Below are positions 9,122-18,019 of a stretch of 64,000 nt of DNA, one piece after another. Origin of the DNA: Elusimicrobiota bacterium. Lineage in GTDB: Bacteria; Elusimicrobiota; Elusimicrobia; UBA1565; JACRDR01. Under the pieces are notes generated by a model. It searched no databases. It was not told the origin of the DNA and saw nothing but the letters and a program-made list of their open reading frames with translations. How positions within the stretch are numbered: position 1 is the stretch's first letter; each line of letters begins with the position of its first letter. The position numbers were made by a program, and so were the translations under genes. Location of the stretch: the NCBI GenBank assembly GCA_016194745.1, contig JACQBA010000005.1, positions 62,001 through 126,000 of the forward strand, written 5' to 3'.

Positions 9122-9577
9122 ATGAAGAACTTGCTGTCGTTGTCGTGCCTGCTGGTCCTGGGCGGCTCCGCGTACGCGGCCGCGCCCTTGTCCTTGGAAG
9201 TCTCGCAGACCCCCGCGTTCGGCGCCGCGAAGGCCGGAGCCGCCCGCATCGCCGAGCGGACAGTGGCGTCCTGCAGCCGCATCCCGCGCATTCCCGATCT
9301 GGGGAAGAGCGTCGCCATCCGCCACGAGGGCGGCCACATGGTCGCCGTCGTCTCCACGACCTTCTTCGGACCCGGCCGCAACCGTCCCGCGCGCCACGAG
9401 CGGTTCGTCGTCGAGGGCGCCATCGCCATCACGACGCTCCGCGCGTTCGTCGACGTCGCGACGAAGGGCCGGCGGTTCAGCCTCACGTTCCAGGCCCTCA
9501 CCCCGGACCACCAGGGCACCCTGAAGTTCGTGAACCACCAGGGACAGCACGAGACGTGGAAGGTGGCCTGCCGCTAG
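9122..9577 (+). CDS. Small secreted protein of unknown function
   Basis: The 151-residue product has a clear signal peptide (MKNLLSLSCLLVLGGSAYA, cleavage after AYA) and a mature part of about 130 residues rich in short beta-type stretches. I do not recognise the family. The mature protein has two cysteines (SCSRI and VACR near the C-terminus) that could form a disulfide linking the ends. The start is supported by GGAGG 8 nt upstream, a TATCAT -10 candidate lies at 9066-9071, and a strong terminator follows at 9605, so it is a single-gene unit. Confidence 0.7.
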   Translation: MKNLLSLSCLLVLGGSAYAAAPLSLEVSQTPAFGAAKAGAARIAERTVASCSRIPRIPDLGKSVAIRHEGGHMVAVVSTTFFGPGRNRPARHERFVVEGAIAITTLRAFVDVATKGRRFSLTFQALTPDHQGTLKFVNHQGQHETWKVACR

Positions 9578-9604
9578 TCTAGCCGAGCCGTCCCGCCGCA
9601 ACCC

Positions 9605-9626
9605 GGAGCCCCCGAAAGGGGGCTCC
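9605..9626 (+). terminator. Intrinsic terminator hairpin
   Basis: A perfect 9-bp stem (GGAGCCCCC paired with GGGGGCTCC) closes a GAAA tetraloop and is followed by TTCGTTCT. It lies 28 nt after the stop of the secreted protein gene. Confidence 0.85.
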
Positions 9627-9693
9627 TTCGTTCTACCCGAAAACTACACGATCCGGACAGGACTCCGGTTCGGGATTCCGCCACAGTGATCGC

Positions 9694-10776
9694 ATGCGGA
9701 GACTCCTCGCGGCGATGCTGGTCCTGATGCTGGCGTGCCTCCCGGCTCGGGCGGAGACGAGAGCGCCGGAGGAGACCGAGAATCAGAAAGTCGAAACGAA
9801 GACGCCCAAGACGAATGAGGCTCCGTTCCGTTTCGATCCCAAGAACGCCGCGCATGCGGAGCTTCGCGCGGCGATCGAGCGTCTCGGCCCCAAGGGCGCG
9901 TACGCGCTCACCGAGCATGGTATTTCGAAAGACGACAGAGAGCTGACCGACTCCGAAGTCGAGGCGGGGCCTCGCGCCGAATACAGGCAGGCGCTCGCTC
10001 ACGGCAGGCCGCTCGGCGGCCCCGCGCCGGAGAGAATCGAGGCCGGCCGCCGGCTGAAATTCGGCCTCATGCCCTGGCCTTCCGTGGGAACCCTGGGCGG
10101 AGGCACGGCGCCGCCCGTCCGCTTCGGGACTCATCAGGACGCGCCCCGGCGGGAGTTGGCCGCGTCGGAGGCGGTTGAGACGAAGCCGGCGCGCAAGGAA
10201 GTCCCGATCCCGAGTTTCGTGGAGGCGCTTCGGGAGGTCAACGATATCCTGGACAGGCATCCCGGGGCGAGGCGCCGAGCCGACCGGACGGTCGACATCG
10301 CGGCGTTCGCCGCGAGCGCCTACGGCTTGGGAGCGGCGGTCGCGGCGATGACGAGCGCGCTGTTGTCCCGCGCGACGGTCGATCGGGCGGCCCTGCAGTT
10401 CGCGGTCGGTCTCCAGAGCAAGAAGGACTCCCCGCTCGCGGCGGCCGGCGTGATCGCCGGGCGGGCGTGGAACAAGCTGGCGCCGACCGTTACCGGAGGC
10501 TTCAATCTCTGGACGGGCCGAACTTTCGCGGGCGCGTGCGGCGGAGGGAAGTGCGCCGAGTCGCACGTGTTTGACGCATTGAAGATCGGCTCCGATAAGA
10601 TCACCAGGTTCCTTGGACCCTACGCGCATCGCGTCCTGAGCGGCGTTCGGTTCACGCCGGCCGCGCGGCCCAGGACGGGGGAGGAGAAGGCGATCTGTCC
10701 GAACTGCGAGAGGATGTTCGGGCGGGGGGCGTTCGCCTCGCCGCGGACGAGGTTCGAGTCCGACGGCTTTCGCTAG
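9694..10776 (+). CDS. Secreted protein of unknown function
   Basis: A 360-residue protein begins with a signal peptide (MRRLLAAMLVLMLACLPARA). The mature part starts with a charged, low-complexity stretch (about residues 22-45, TRAPEETENQKVE...), then a Pro/Arg-rich middle, a hydrophobic segment around 210-230 that could be membrane-associated, and a C-terminal CPNCERMF that could bind zinc or form a disulfide. A Cys cluster (GACGGGKCAE) lies near 285. I recognise no family. It stands alone between a terminator and a convergent operon. Confidence 0.6.
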   Translation: MRRLLAAMLVLMLACLPARAETRAPEETENQKVETKTPKTNEAPFRFDPKNAAHAELRAAIERLGPKGAYALTEHGISKDDRELTDSEVEAGPRAEYRQALAHGRPLGGPAPERIEAGRRLKFGLMPWPSVGTLGGGTAPPVRFGTHQDAPRRELAASEAVETKPARKEVPIPSFVEALREVNDILDRHPGARRRADRTVDIAAFAASAYGLGAAVAAMTSALLSRATVDRAALQFAVGLQSKKDSPLAAAGVIAGRAWNKLAPTVTGGFNLWTGRTFAGACGGGKCAESHVFDALKIGSDKITRFLGPYAHRVLSGVRFTPAARPRTGEEKAICPNCERMFGRGAFASPRTRFESDGFR

Positions 10777-10785
10777 CTCCGTCGG

Positions 10786-11445
10786 CTAGTGGTACCGGTT
10801 GAGGAAGCGCAGGTTCGCCGCGATGAGGGCTTCGATGCGAGGCAGCATGAAGGGCGTGAAGGTGTCGCTCGGATCGGTCGGGATGCGGACGACGGCGCAG
10901 TATTCCGCCACATTGGAGCGGACGCGGCGCAGGACGTAGGCGCGGCGGCGGGCGGTCCGCGGCTTGCGCTCCATGATCGTCGAAAGGCGGTCCAAGTCCA
11001 ACCGCTTGAAAAGCTCGCCGACCAGCCTTTCCCACGTCTTGCTCCTCTGGCTCGCGGGCTTGCTCTCCTCCTGGAACACGTGCGCGGGCGCCGCCTTCAA
11101 CAGCACCTCGCCGACGCGCTCGGCTTGGTCCTTGCGGAATGCCGTCGGTTCGAGGTGCATCGCGAGGTCCACGAAATCGAGGCGCGAGAGGAGCTGTTCG
11201 AACGCGGTCTTATACTCCGCGCAGCGCTCGGCCGTGAGTCCGGTCTGCTCGATCTCGGCAAGGAGCTTCTCGCCGGTGTTGCGCAGGAGGTCCGTCTTCA
11301 GCGCGACGATCGCCTCCTCGGTCTCCTCGAGCTTGCGGCGCATGTAGCCCCAAGGATCGCTCTCATAGTTCAGGACGGCGCCCTGGAACTGGCAGAACTC
11401 CCGAAGCCGGGCGAGGATGACGAGTTGGTGCCGGGGGTCGAGCAT
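10786..11445 (-). CDS. Hypothetical helical protein
   Basis: The 219-residue product has no signal peptide, is strongly charged and is predicted helical (for example RRKLEETEEAIVALKTDLL and RARRRAYVLRRVRSNVAEYCAV). No motif is recognised. It is the last gene of a minus-strand series, 17 nt after the DUF1579-like gene, and converges with the secreted protein gene ending at 10776. A cytoplasmic location is likely. Confidence 0.55.
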   Translation of the reverse strand: MLDPRHQLVILARLREFCQFQGAVLNYESDPWGYMRRKLEETEEAIVALKTDLLRNTGEKLLAEIEQTGLTAERCAEYKTAFEQLLSRLDFVDLAMHLEPTAFRKDQAERVGEVLLKAAPAHVFQEESKPASQRSKTWERLVGELFKRLDLDRLSTIMERKPRTARRRAYVLRRVRSNVAEYCAVVRIPTDPSDTFTPFMLPRIEALIAANLRFLNRYH

Positions 11446-11462
11446 CGGCGCGCGGAGTTACC

Positions 11463-12017
11463 TCAACGACCCGCCGTCGGCGGCACGGGGGTGCCGAGCG
11501 GCCAGTCCGTGTCGCCGACGCGCTTCAAATTCATCTCGAAGAATTGGACCGTCTTTCCTTGGACGACCCGCTCGCCGATCTCGCGCCAGCGTCCATCCTT
11601 CACGGTCGCGGTGTAGCGTAGGACGGCCTCGCCGGCCGGGATCTCCCAGACATAGCCGTCGCTCGTAGGTTTGAAATCGAAGGTCCCGGCGTAGCCCTGC
11701 GCGTAGGACCGGAACTCGTATTTGTCCGCGCGCTCGTCCCAGGAGATCACGCCGAAGGCATTGAACGCGGTGGAGCCGTCCTCCTTGTAGCCGCGGCCTT
11801 CGACCACGACGACGTCGCCGCCGAGAAGCGGCCCCATCCGCTCGGTCTGCCACACCGTGTACGGTTTCCCGTCTCGTTCCACGCCCTTGGCTTCGCCGGC
11901 CCACACGCCCCGCATGAAGCCGAGCTTCGACATCGCCGCGGCGCGCCGCGGGGAGGTTCCGGCGCGGGCGAGCCCGGCGGCCAGCAGAAGTAGGGAGGCG
12001 AGAATCAGTCTGGGCAT
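11463..12017 (-). CDS. Secreted DUF1579-like protein
   Basis: This 184-residue protein has a signal peptide (MPRLILASLLLLAAGLARA) and a mature beta-rich domain: FMRGVWAGEAKG, then YTVWQTERMGPLLGGDVVVVEGRG, WDERADKYEFRSYAQGYAG and VQFFEMNLKR. The W.G......E.....G...EGRG pattern resembles DUF1579 and related lipocalin-like barrels, in which a small barrel binds an unknown ligand. ATG 12017 is preceded by AGGAG at a good distance. It follows the acetyltransferase gene after 14 nt, in the guanine deaminase operon. Confidence 0.65.
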   Translation of the reverse strand: MPRLILASLLLLAAGLARAGTSPRRAAAMSKLGFMRGVWAGEAKGVERDGKPYTVWQTERMGPLLGGDVVVVEGRGYKEDGSTAFNAFGVISWDERADKYEFRSYAQGYAGTFDFKPTSDGYVWEIPAGEAVLRYTATVKDGRWREIGERVVQGKTVQFFEMNLKRVGDTDWPLGTPVPPTAGR

Positions 12018-12031
12018 CGAAGTCTCCTGTG

Positions 12032-12532
12032 TCATTGCTCGGGGAACAGCTCGATCTTCCAATCGCACGACCTCTGTGGAGGCCCATTGTAGCCGATCTC
12101 CGCCTCGCCGATAAAGGTGAAGCCCAGCTTGCGGCAGATGGCGTTGGACGGGCCGTTGGAGGCTGCGGGAAATGCATGGACGACTCGCCAGCGCTTTTGT
12201 TCTCGGGCGCGCTCGAGGATCAGCCGGCCCGCTTCGGTCGCGTAGCCGCGGCCGTGAAAGGCCGGCAGCAGCATCCAGCCCATCTCGCTGATCTTCTCTC
12301 CACGCCATTCGCTCTCCCAGATGCCGATTGTGCCGACCGCGCCGGTCGTCGGCGCCGGGTGGATGGCGAAGTTCCAGATCGAGCCCTCTTGCGTGCACCG
12401 AAGCCGGCGGGCGTGGGCGTTCTCGATCTTGTCCGGGGGCGTCGGGCCGCCCAGGTGCTTCATCACTTCCGGGTCCGACTCCATCGCGCGAGCAAGCCAG
12501 GCGTCCGCGTCGGAATAATCCCTAAGCTCCAT
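12032..12532 (-). CDS. GNAT-family N-acetyltransferase (RimJ/RimL-like)
   Basis: The 166-residue protein follows the GNAT layout: VGTIGIWESEWRG (beta4), EMGWMLLPAFHGRGYATEAGRLIL carrying the acetyl-CoA pyrophosphate-binding Q/R-x-x-G-x-G/A loop (HGRGYATEA), and the C-terminal SNAICRKLGFTFIGEAE signature. It would transfer an acetyl group from acetyl-CoA to an amine; the target is not predictable. It overlaps the 3' end of the guanine deaminase gene by 11 nt, so the two are co-transcribed. Confidence 0.88.
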   Translation of the reverse strand: MELRDYSDADAWLARAMESDPEVMKHLGGPTPPDKIENAHARRLRCTQEGSIWNFAIHPAPTTGAVGTIGIWESEWRGEKISEMGWMLLPAFHGRGYATEAGRLILERAREQKRWRVVHAFPAASNGPSNAICRKLGFTFIGEAEIGYNGPPQRSCDWKIELFPEQ

Positions 12533-13829
12533 GCGAGGGCGCTTCGTGGGCGACGTCGCCCGCGACGACCGTCGCCCGGACGGAGCGGTCGTCGCCGAGC
12601 ATCATCAGCAGAAAGAGTCGGTCTTCCAACGTGCGCGCCGTCCGCGCTCGATAGCGCAGGAGCGGCGTCGATTTCCAGTCCAGAGCGATGAAGTCGGCGT
12701 CCCGGCCCGGGAGAAAGCTGCCGATCGAGCCGTCGAGGTCCAGCGCTTCCGCTCCGCCGAGCGTGGCGAGGTAGAAGGCGACCAGCGGCGGCAGCGCTCG
12801 GCCGCGGAGCTGGGAGACCTTGTAGGCCTCGTCCAGATTCCGAAGGAGCGAAAGGCTCGTGCCGGCGCCGATATCCGTACCGATGCCGACGCGGGCGCCG
12901 TGGCGCGCCGAAAGCTCGAGATCGAAGAGACCGCTGCCCAGGAAGAGGTTCGAGCTGGGGCAGAACGCCGCGGAGGACCCCGATGCGCCGAGCCGCCCCC
13001 ATTCGGACGCGCTGAGCTGGACGCAATGCGCGAATACGGCCTTCCTCCGGGCGAAGCCGTAGCTCTCGTAGACGCCGAAGTAGTCGCGTCCGGGAAACAG
13101 CGCGCGCACCCATTCCACCTCGCGGACGTTCTCGGACAAATGCGTATGAAGATAGGCGTCCGGGGCTTCCTCGAGCAGGCGTTGGGCGACCTTGAGCTGG
13201 CAGTCCGAGGAGGTCGGCGCGAAGCGCGGCGTCACGGCGTACGATAGGCGGCCCTTGCCGTGCCAGCGGCGCATCAGCGCCTGCGAGTCCCGATACGCCG
13301 AGCGCGCCGTGTCGAGAAGCGCCTTGGGAGCGTTGCGGTCCATCAGCACCTTGCCGCAGACGAGCCGCATGCGCCGGCGATGCGCCGCGGCGAACAGAGC
13401 GTCGGCGGAATGCGGGTGCGAGGTCGCGAAGACGAGGGCGGTCGTCGTGCCGTTGCGCAGAAGTTCGTCGAGAAAAAAAGCCGAGGCCTTTCTCGCGTGG
13501 GCCTCGTCCGAGAAGCGCGCCTCGGCCGGGTAGGCGTGCCGCGTGAGCCAGTCGAGGAGCTGCTCGCCGTAGGAGGCGATCATGTCGATCTGCGGGAAGT
13601 GGACGTGGCAGTCGACGAAGCCGGGGATCAGGAGCGCGTCGCCGAAACGGCGCACGGGCACGGACTTCGACAGCCCGCGCGTCAGCGTCTTCGCCGGACC
13701 GGCCGCCAGGATCTTGCCGTCCTCGACGAGAAGAAGGCCGTCCGGCACGTGCTCGAAGGCGGGGCCGGCTCCGGGTTTTCGGGGATCTCGGAGGAAATGC
13801 AGCAGCTCTCCGCGGTAGGCGCGACGCAT
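12522..13829 (-). CDS. guaD: Guanine deaminase
   Basis: This 435-residue amidohydrolase converts guanine to xanthine and ammonia. The metal-site and substrate motifs are those of guanine deaminase: PGFVDCHVHFPQ (about 70), VTPRFAPT (about 208), THLSEN, AHCVQLS, CPSSNLFLGSG and GIGTDIGAGTS. The length is typical. It feeds xanthine to the dehydrogenase at 27.0-30.5 kb. It heads a four-gene minus-strand unit (guaD, GNAT, DUF1579-like, hypothetical). A TATCGT hexamer (13837-13842) ends 7 nt before the ATG with no Shine-Dalgarno sequence, suggesting a leaderless start. Confidence 0.88.
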   Translation of the reverse strand: MRRAYRGELLHFLRDPRKPGAGPAFEHVPDGLLLVEDGKILAAGPAKTLTRGLSKSVPVRRFGDALLIPGFVDCHVHFPQIDMIASYGEQLLDWLTRHAYPAEARFSDEAHARKASAFFLDELLRNGTTTALVFATSHPHSADALFAAAHRRRMRLVCGKVLMDRNAPKALLDTARSAYRDSQALMRRWHGKGRLSYAVTPRFAPTSSDCQLKVAQRLLEEAPDAYLHTHLSENVREVEWVRALFPGRDYFGVYESYGFARRKAVFAHCVQLSASEWGRLGASGSSAAFCPSSNLFLGSGLFDLELSARHGARVGIGTDIGAGTSLSLLRNLDEAYKVSQLRGRALPPLVAFYLATLGGAEALDLDGSIGSFLPGRDADFIALDWKSTPLLRYRARTARTLEDRLFLLMMLGDDRSVRATVVAGDVAHEAPSHGA

Positions 13830-13865
13830 AGGCGCTACGATATCAAACTTCGGCGGATTCGACGC

Positions 13866-13934
13866 ATAGGTCTTTAGGCCTAGTCGCGCATAGGTCCTTT
13901 GCCTCTATGTGCAATTGTTGAGGACTTGTATTAT
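13866..13934 (+). promoter_or_regulatory. Regulatory region of the lytic transglycosylase gene
   Basis: Two direct copies of CATAGGTC, each followed by a T-rich stretch, lie at 13865 and 13889 (24 nt apart). They are followed by TATTAT (13929-13934), which ends 8 nt before the TTG start. The second copy sits about 32 nt upstream of the -10, an activator-like position. A similar ATAGGTC lies 30 nt upstream of the candidate -10 of the htrA gene at 57738. Confidence 0.4.
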
Positions 13935-13942
13935 GCCCAGCC

Positions 13943-14788
13943 TTGCGTAACAGAGCCAAGTTCATCTTGGTCTGGTTTCTCTCCGCCGGAAGCACCCTAG
14001 CCCACTCCCAGACCCGCGACGACGCGTTTTCATTTTCCCGAAACCGACGTCCGTTGCCGTTTGCCGGCAGCGTGGCCGACGGCGGCGGCGGCGCGATCTC
14101 GGTTGCTCGTCTGAACCAAGTGTTCGATGCCGCGCGATCCTCGCCGCGCGTCGAGTTCACGATCGGGCCGGAGCCGGAGCTCCTGCCGCGCTTGGTGGGA
14201 CCGCGCCGGCAGCCCGGGCTCGTCGTCCCGGTGCCGGAGGAGCCGCCGCGGGCGTACCAGCGGACGTTCCGCGCGTTGTCCCAGCGTCGGGACCGCACCG
14301 ACCGTTACGATCCGCTCATCCTGAAGTACTCGAGGACGCACGAACTCGATCCGCGCTTGGTCAAATCGATCGTGGCCGCGGAATCGGAATTCAACCCGGA
14401 GGCCGTTTCCCCGAAGCACGCGCACGGGCTCATGCAGGTGCTGGTCCGCACCGCGGAGGGCATGGGCGTGCGCGGCGAGGCGCTGCACGATCCGGAGCAG
14501 AACATCGTGGCCGGCACCGCGTACCTGGAGACGCTGTTCCGCTCCGCGTGGCGTACGTTCAAGCTCGGGGAGCTTCCGTATTCCGACGCTCCCATGTGGG
14601 TGATGCAGAGGATCATCGCGGCGTATCACGCGGGACCGCGGGCCATCTTCGGCCGCCGGGGCTGGTTCCGCCAGACGCGCCATTACGTGCGGCGCGTCCT
14701 CTTGTTCTATCGCTCGACGATCACCGACGTGAATCGCCGCCCGGCGGAGCCCCGTCCCGCGCAGTCCTCGGCCGGCTTCTTCTTCTAG
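13943..14788 (+). CDS. Secreted lytic transglycosylase (SLT domain)
   Basis: The 281-residue protein cleaves peptidoglycan glycan strands. It has a signal peptide (residues 1 to about 22, ending AHSQ), a Pro/Arg-rich linker (about 50-115) and an SLT domain (about 120-240). Visible domain motifs are VKSIVAAESEFNPEA with the catalytic Glu, SPKHAHGLMQV, NIVAGTAYLE and AAYHAGP. The usual S.AGA.GLMQ is changed to SPKHAHGLMQ. The start is TTG 13943: the only nearby ATG (13933) runs into a stop, and TATTAT ends 8 nt upstream of the TTG. It converges with the APC permease, sharing CTAG 14785-14788. Confidence 0.85.
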   Translation: MRNRAKFILVWFLSAGSTLAHSQTRDDAFSFSRNRRPLPFAGSVADGGGGAISVARLNQVFDAARSSPRVEFTIGPEPELLPRLVGPRRQPGLVVPVPEEPPRAYQRTFRALSQRRDRTDRYDPLILKYSRTHELDPRLVKSIVAAESEFNPEAVSPKHAHGLMQVLVRTAEGMGVRGEALHDPEQNIVAGTAYLETLFRSAWRTFKLGELPYSDAPMWVMQRIIAAYHAGPRAIFGRRGWFRQTRHYVRRVLLFYRSTITDVNRRPAEPRPAQSSAGFFF

Positions 14789-16281
14789 GACGCGACCGCG
14801 GCCGCAGGCGCGCCGCGCTTCGCCCGGCGGAACGCGTACGCCGCGCCTCCGAGCGCGAACAGGATCGCCGTGTAGAGGACGGCGCTGAAGCGCGTGCCTT
14901 CGCCGTATACCTCGGCGCGCGGCCATCCGACGTTGAACACCATGAATACGGACCACGCGAGAGCCAAGGCGTTGACCGGGAGCCCGAAACGCCCGAGAGA
15001 GAACGCGCGGCGCCCCTCCGCGAGTTCGTCTCCGCCGGGCCAGCCTTTGAGCCGCATGAACAGCAAAGAGGCGACGACGAGGAGATAGGCGATGTTCGCC
15101 CAAAGGATCGCCACGGCCGTGACGAGCTCGACGATCTTGGGAAAGCCCACGTTGATGAGGAGGATGCACACCCCGCCCGCGCCGGCGAAGAGGGCGGGGA
15201 TGACGGGCACATGGGACGTCTCCGAGACTCGCGCGAACGTCCTGCTGAAGGGCAGGACGCCGTCGCGCGCCATCGCGAAGATGAGGCGGATGGCGCCCGT
15301 GTGCACGGTGAGGGCGCAGACGAAAATGGCGAAGACGACGTCGCACAGAAGGATTCGGCCGACGCGCGGGCCGAGCGCGTCCTTGACGATCAGCGCAAGT
15401 CCGCCGTCCGGAGACGACAGCTCGGGGGCGTTGAGGGCCTTCGCCGCGAGGATGGACGTGAGGAGCAGCAGGAGCCCCGCGACCGCCGCGGCGCTCAGCG
15501 CCTGCAGGATGGCGCGCGGCGCCTTGCGGCGGGGGTCGCGCGTCTCCTCGGCGAGCGAGCCGGCCGTGTCGTAGCCGTACATCACGTACGAAGGCGTCAG
15601 CGCGGCGGCCAATAGGAACGCACCGAGGTAGCCGAACCCCGTCCCTTTTCCCTGCGTGTCGAGCAATGCCGCCGCGGGCGAACGCTTGGCCGCCGCTAGG
15701 AGCGCGACCAAGATCCCGACGCCGACCAGTTCCGAAAACACGCCGGCGTTGTTGATCGCGGAGAGGAGCCGCACGCCGACCGAGTTGATCCCGGTGCTGA
15801 TCACGAGCAGCCCGCAGCCCAAGATGACGCCGTTGAGCGCGCGCCGGCCCGGATCGTCCGCCGGACCGACGAGCTGGAATCCGTCCCAGATCTGCGGCAG
15901 CGAGTTCTGCATCGCGAGAGCGACGGCGGCCAAAGTCACGACGAGGCAGGCGAGATAGGTCCAGCCCGTCATCCATCCCACGAACGGACCGCCCACGTAC
16001 TTGGACCACTGGTAGACTCCGCCGGAGAGCGGGTAATGGGCCGCCAGTTCGGCGAAGCAGAGCGCGATCATCAGATGGCCCAGGAACACCATCGGCCAAG
16101 ACCAGACGAACGCCGGCCCCCCCGCGCCGTAGCCGAGGTAGAACATCTGAAAAACGCCGGTCAGGATGGAGATATAGGAAAAGCCGGCGGCGAAAGAGGA
16201 GAAGCTCCCGAGGCTGCGATCGAGCTCCTGTTTGTAGCCGAAGGACGCCAGGTCGCGGCTTTCGTCGTTTCGAATCTCCAT
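14785..16281 (-). CDS. APC-superfamily amino acid/amine permease
   Basis: This 498-residue inner-membrane transporter has about 12 hydrophobic spans. The N-terminal GFSYISILTGVFQMF and the SGGVYQWSKYVGGPFVGWMTGW block are typical of the eukaryote-like ACT/GABA permease branch of the APC family, as is PSYVMYGYDTAGSLAEETRDPRRKAP. It likely imports an amino acid, GABA, choline-like amine or polyamine; the substrate is not determined. It is divergent from a choline dehydrogenase-like gene, hinting at uptake of that enzyme's substrate. TATAAT ends 6 nt before the ATG. Confidence 0.85.
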   Translation of the reverse strand: MEIRNDESRDLASFGYKQELDRSLGSFSSFAAGFSYISILTGVFQMFYLGYGAGGPAFVWSWPMVFLGHLMIALCFAELAAHYPLSGGVYQWSKYVGGPFVGWMTGWTYLACLVVTLAAVALAMQNSLPQIWDGFQLVGPADDPGRRALNGVILGCGLLVISTGINSVGVRLLSAINNAGVFSELVGVGILVALLAAAKRSPAAALLDTQGKGTGFGYLGAFLLAAALTPSYVMYGYDTAGSLAEETRDPRRKAPRAILQALSAAAVAGLLLLLTSILAAKALNAPELSSPDGGLALIVKDALGPRVGRILLCDVVFAIFVCALTVHTGAIRLIFAMARDGVLPFSRTFARVSETSHVPVIPALFAGAGGVCILLINVGFPKIVELVTAVAILWANIAYLLVVASLLFMRLKGWPGGDELAEGRRAFSLGRFGLPVNALALAWSVFMVFNVGWPRAEVYGEGTRFSAVLYTAILFALGGAAYAFRRAKRGAPAAAVAS

Positions 16282-16287
16282 ACGGCG

Positions 16288-16356
16288 ATTATACATATGC
16301 GCCGCGAACCGCGCTTAAAGGTCCTCTTGCCCGACGCTCGATCGAAAAGCTACCGT
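16288..16356. promoter_or_regulatory. Divergent leaderless promoters, permease and GMC oxidoreductase
   Basis: On the minus strand TATAAT (16293-16288) ends 6 nt before the permease ATG. On the plus strand TACCGT (16351-16356) ends 7 nt before the GMC oxidoreductase ATG. The 82-bp gap therefore carries back-to-back promoters without room for leaders or Shine-Dalgarno sites. Confidence 0.5.
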
Positions 16357-16363
16357 TAGCGGC

Positions 16364-18019
16364 ATGACGTCGCGCTACGACTTCATCATCGTCGGCGGCG
16401 GTTCCGCCGGCTGCGTGCTCGCCAACCGGCTGAGCGCCGACCCGGGCGTCAACGTCCTCGTCCTCGAAGCGGGGCGTCCCGATTATCTCTGGGACGTCTT
16501 CATCCATATGCCGTCGGCGTTGTCTTTTCCGATCGGCAACCCGCGCTACGATTGGCAGTACCGGTCCGAGCCCGAGCCGCACATGAACGGCCGGCGCATC
16601 TATCACGCGCGCGGAAAGGTGCTCGGCGGGTCGAGCAGCATCAACGGGATGATCTTCCAGCGCGGCAACCCTCTCGACTTCGAGCGTTGGGCGAGGGACC
16701 CCGGCATGGAGTCGTGGAGCTATGCGCACTGCTTGCCGTACTTCAAGCGCATGGAGACCTGCCTCTCGGGAGCCGACGAATACCGCGGCGGAGACGGTCC
16801 GCTTCATCTCGAGCGCGGGCCGGCGTCGAGTCCGCTGTTCAAGGCGTTTTTCGAGGCGGTCGCGCAGGCCGGCTATCCGATCACCAAGGACGTCAACGGT
16901 TTTCAGCAGGAGGGCTTCGCCGCGTTCGACCGCAACATCCGCCGCGGGCGGCGTCTCAGCGCGGCGCGCGCGTACCTGCATCCCGTCGCTCATCGGCCCA
17001 ATCTCGAGGTGGTCTGCCGCGCCACGGCGACGCACATCGCATTCGAGGGCAAGCGGGCCGTTGCGGTGGATTATGAGGTGGGTCGTTCCAAGAAGCGCGC
17101 GGAAGGCCGGGAGATCATCCTCTGCGGCGGCAGCATCAACTCGCCGCAGCTCCTGCAGCTCTCGGGCGTGGGCCGAGCCGCTGAGTTGAGGGCGGCCGGC
17201 GTCATCCCGGTCCACGAGCTGCCGGCGGTCGGGGAGAACCTGGAGGATCACCTCGAGGTCTACATTCAATACGCGTGCACCAAGCCTGTGTCGATGATAC
17301 CGTCGCTGAGCAAGTGGCGGTGGCCGTGGATCGGGCTTCAGTGGATGATCGGGCGGACCGGGCCTGGAGCGACGAATCATTTCGAGGCGGGCGGGTTCAT
17401 CCGCTCCAACGAGGACGTCGAATACCCGAACGTGATGTTCCATTTCCTGCCGCTGGCGATCCGCTATGACGGGACGTCGCCGACGCGCGGGCACGGCTAT
17501 CAGGTGCACGTCGGACCGATGTACTCGAACTCCCGGGGCACCGTGAAGATCAGGTCCAAGGATCCCCTTGAAAAGCCGGCGCTCCGGTTCAACTATCTCT
17601 CGACTCCCGAGGATCGGCGCGAATGGGTGGAGGCGATTCGGGCGGCGCGCAGGATCCTGAGCCGGGCCGCGTTCGCGGAGTACGACGGCGGCGAGATATC
17701 GCCGGGGCCGAAGGTCTCGAGCGACCAGGACATCCTCGACTGGGTCGCGCGCGACGCGGAGACGGCGCTGCATCCGAGCTGCACGTGCCGCATGGGGACG
17801 GACGACGCGTCCGTGATCGACCCCAAGACGATGCGCGTGCACGGGCTCGAGGGCCTGCGCGTCGTCGACGCGTCCGCGATGCGCCACGTGACGAACGGGA
17901 ACATCTACGCGCCCGTCATGATGATCGGCGAAAAGGCTTCGGACCTGATCTTAGGAAACACGCCGCTGAAGCCGGAGAACGTCCCGTTCTATCGGCACTC
18001 TCGCGAAAAAGTCGCTTAG
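16364..18019 (+). CDS. GMC-family FAD oxidoreductase (choline dehydrogenase-like)
   Basis: This 551-residue flavoprotein has the ADP-binding [15 protein letters not shown] motif (10-24), the GMC signature [13 protein letters not shown] (about 85), a second signature [16 protein letters not shown], the catalytic-loop His in HPSCTCRMG (about 469) and [17 protein letters not shown] (about 511). The C-terminal [10 protein letters not shown] resembles choline dehydrogenases. It would oxidise an alcohol such as choline to the aldehyde and pass electrons to quinone or oxygen. The substrate is inferred from family only; no betaine aldehyde dehydrogenase is nearby. It shares the overlapping stop TTAG with the next convergent gene. 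Confidence 0.85.
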   Translation: MTSRYDFIIVGGGSAGCVLANRLSADPGVNVLVLEAGRPDYLWDVFIHMPSALSFPIGNPRYDWQYRSEPEPHMNGRRIYHARGKVLGGSSSINGMIFQRGNPLDFERWARDPGMESWSYAHCLPYFKRMETCLSGADEYRGGDGPLHLERGPASSPLFKAFFEAVAQAGYPITKDVNGFQQEGFAAFDRNIRRGRRLSAARAYLHPVAHRPNLEVVCRATATHIAFEGKRAVAVDYEVGRSKKRAEGREIILCGGSINSPQLLQLSGVGRAAELRAAGVIPVHELPAVGENLEDHLEVYIQYACTKPVSMIPSLSKWRWPWIGLQWMIGRTGPGATNHFEAGGFIRSNEDVEYPNVMFHFLPLAIRYDGTSPTRGHGYQVHVGPMYSNSRGTVKIRSKDPLEKPALRFNYLSTPEDRREWVEAIRAARRILSRAAFAEYDGGEISPGPKVSSDQDILDWVARDAETALHPSCTCRMGTDDASVIDPKTMRVHGLEGLRVVDASAMRHVTNGNIYAPVMMIGEKASDLILGNTPLKPENVPFYRHSREKVA

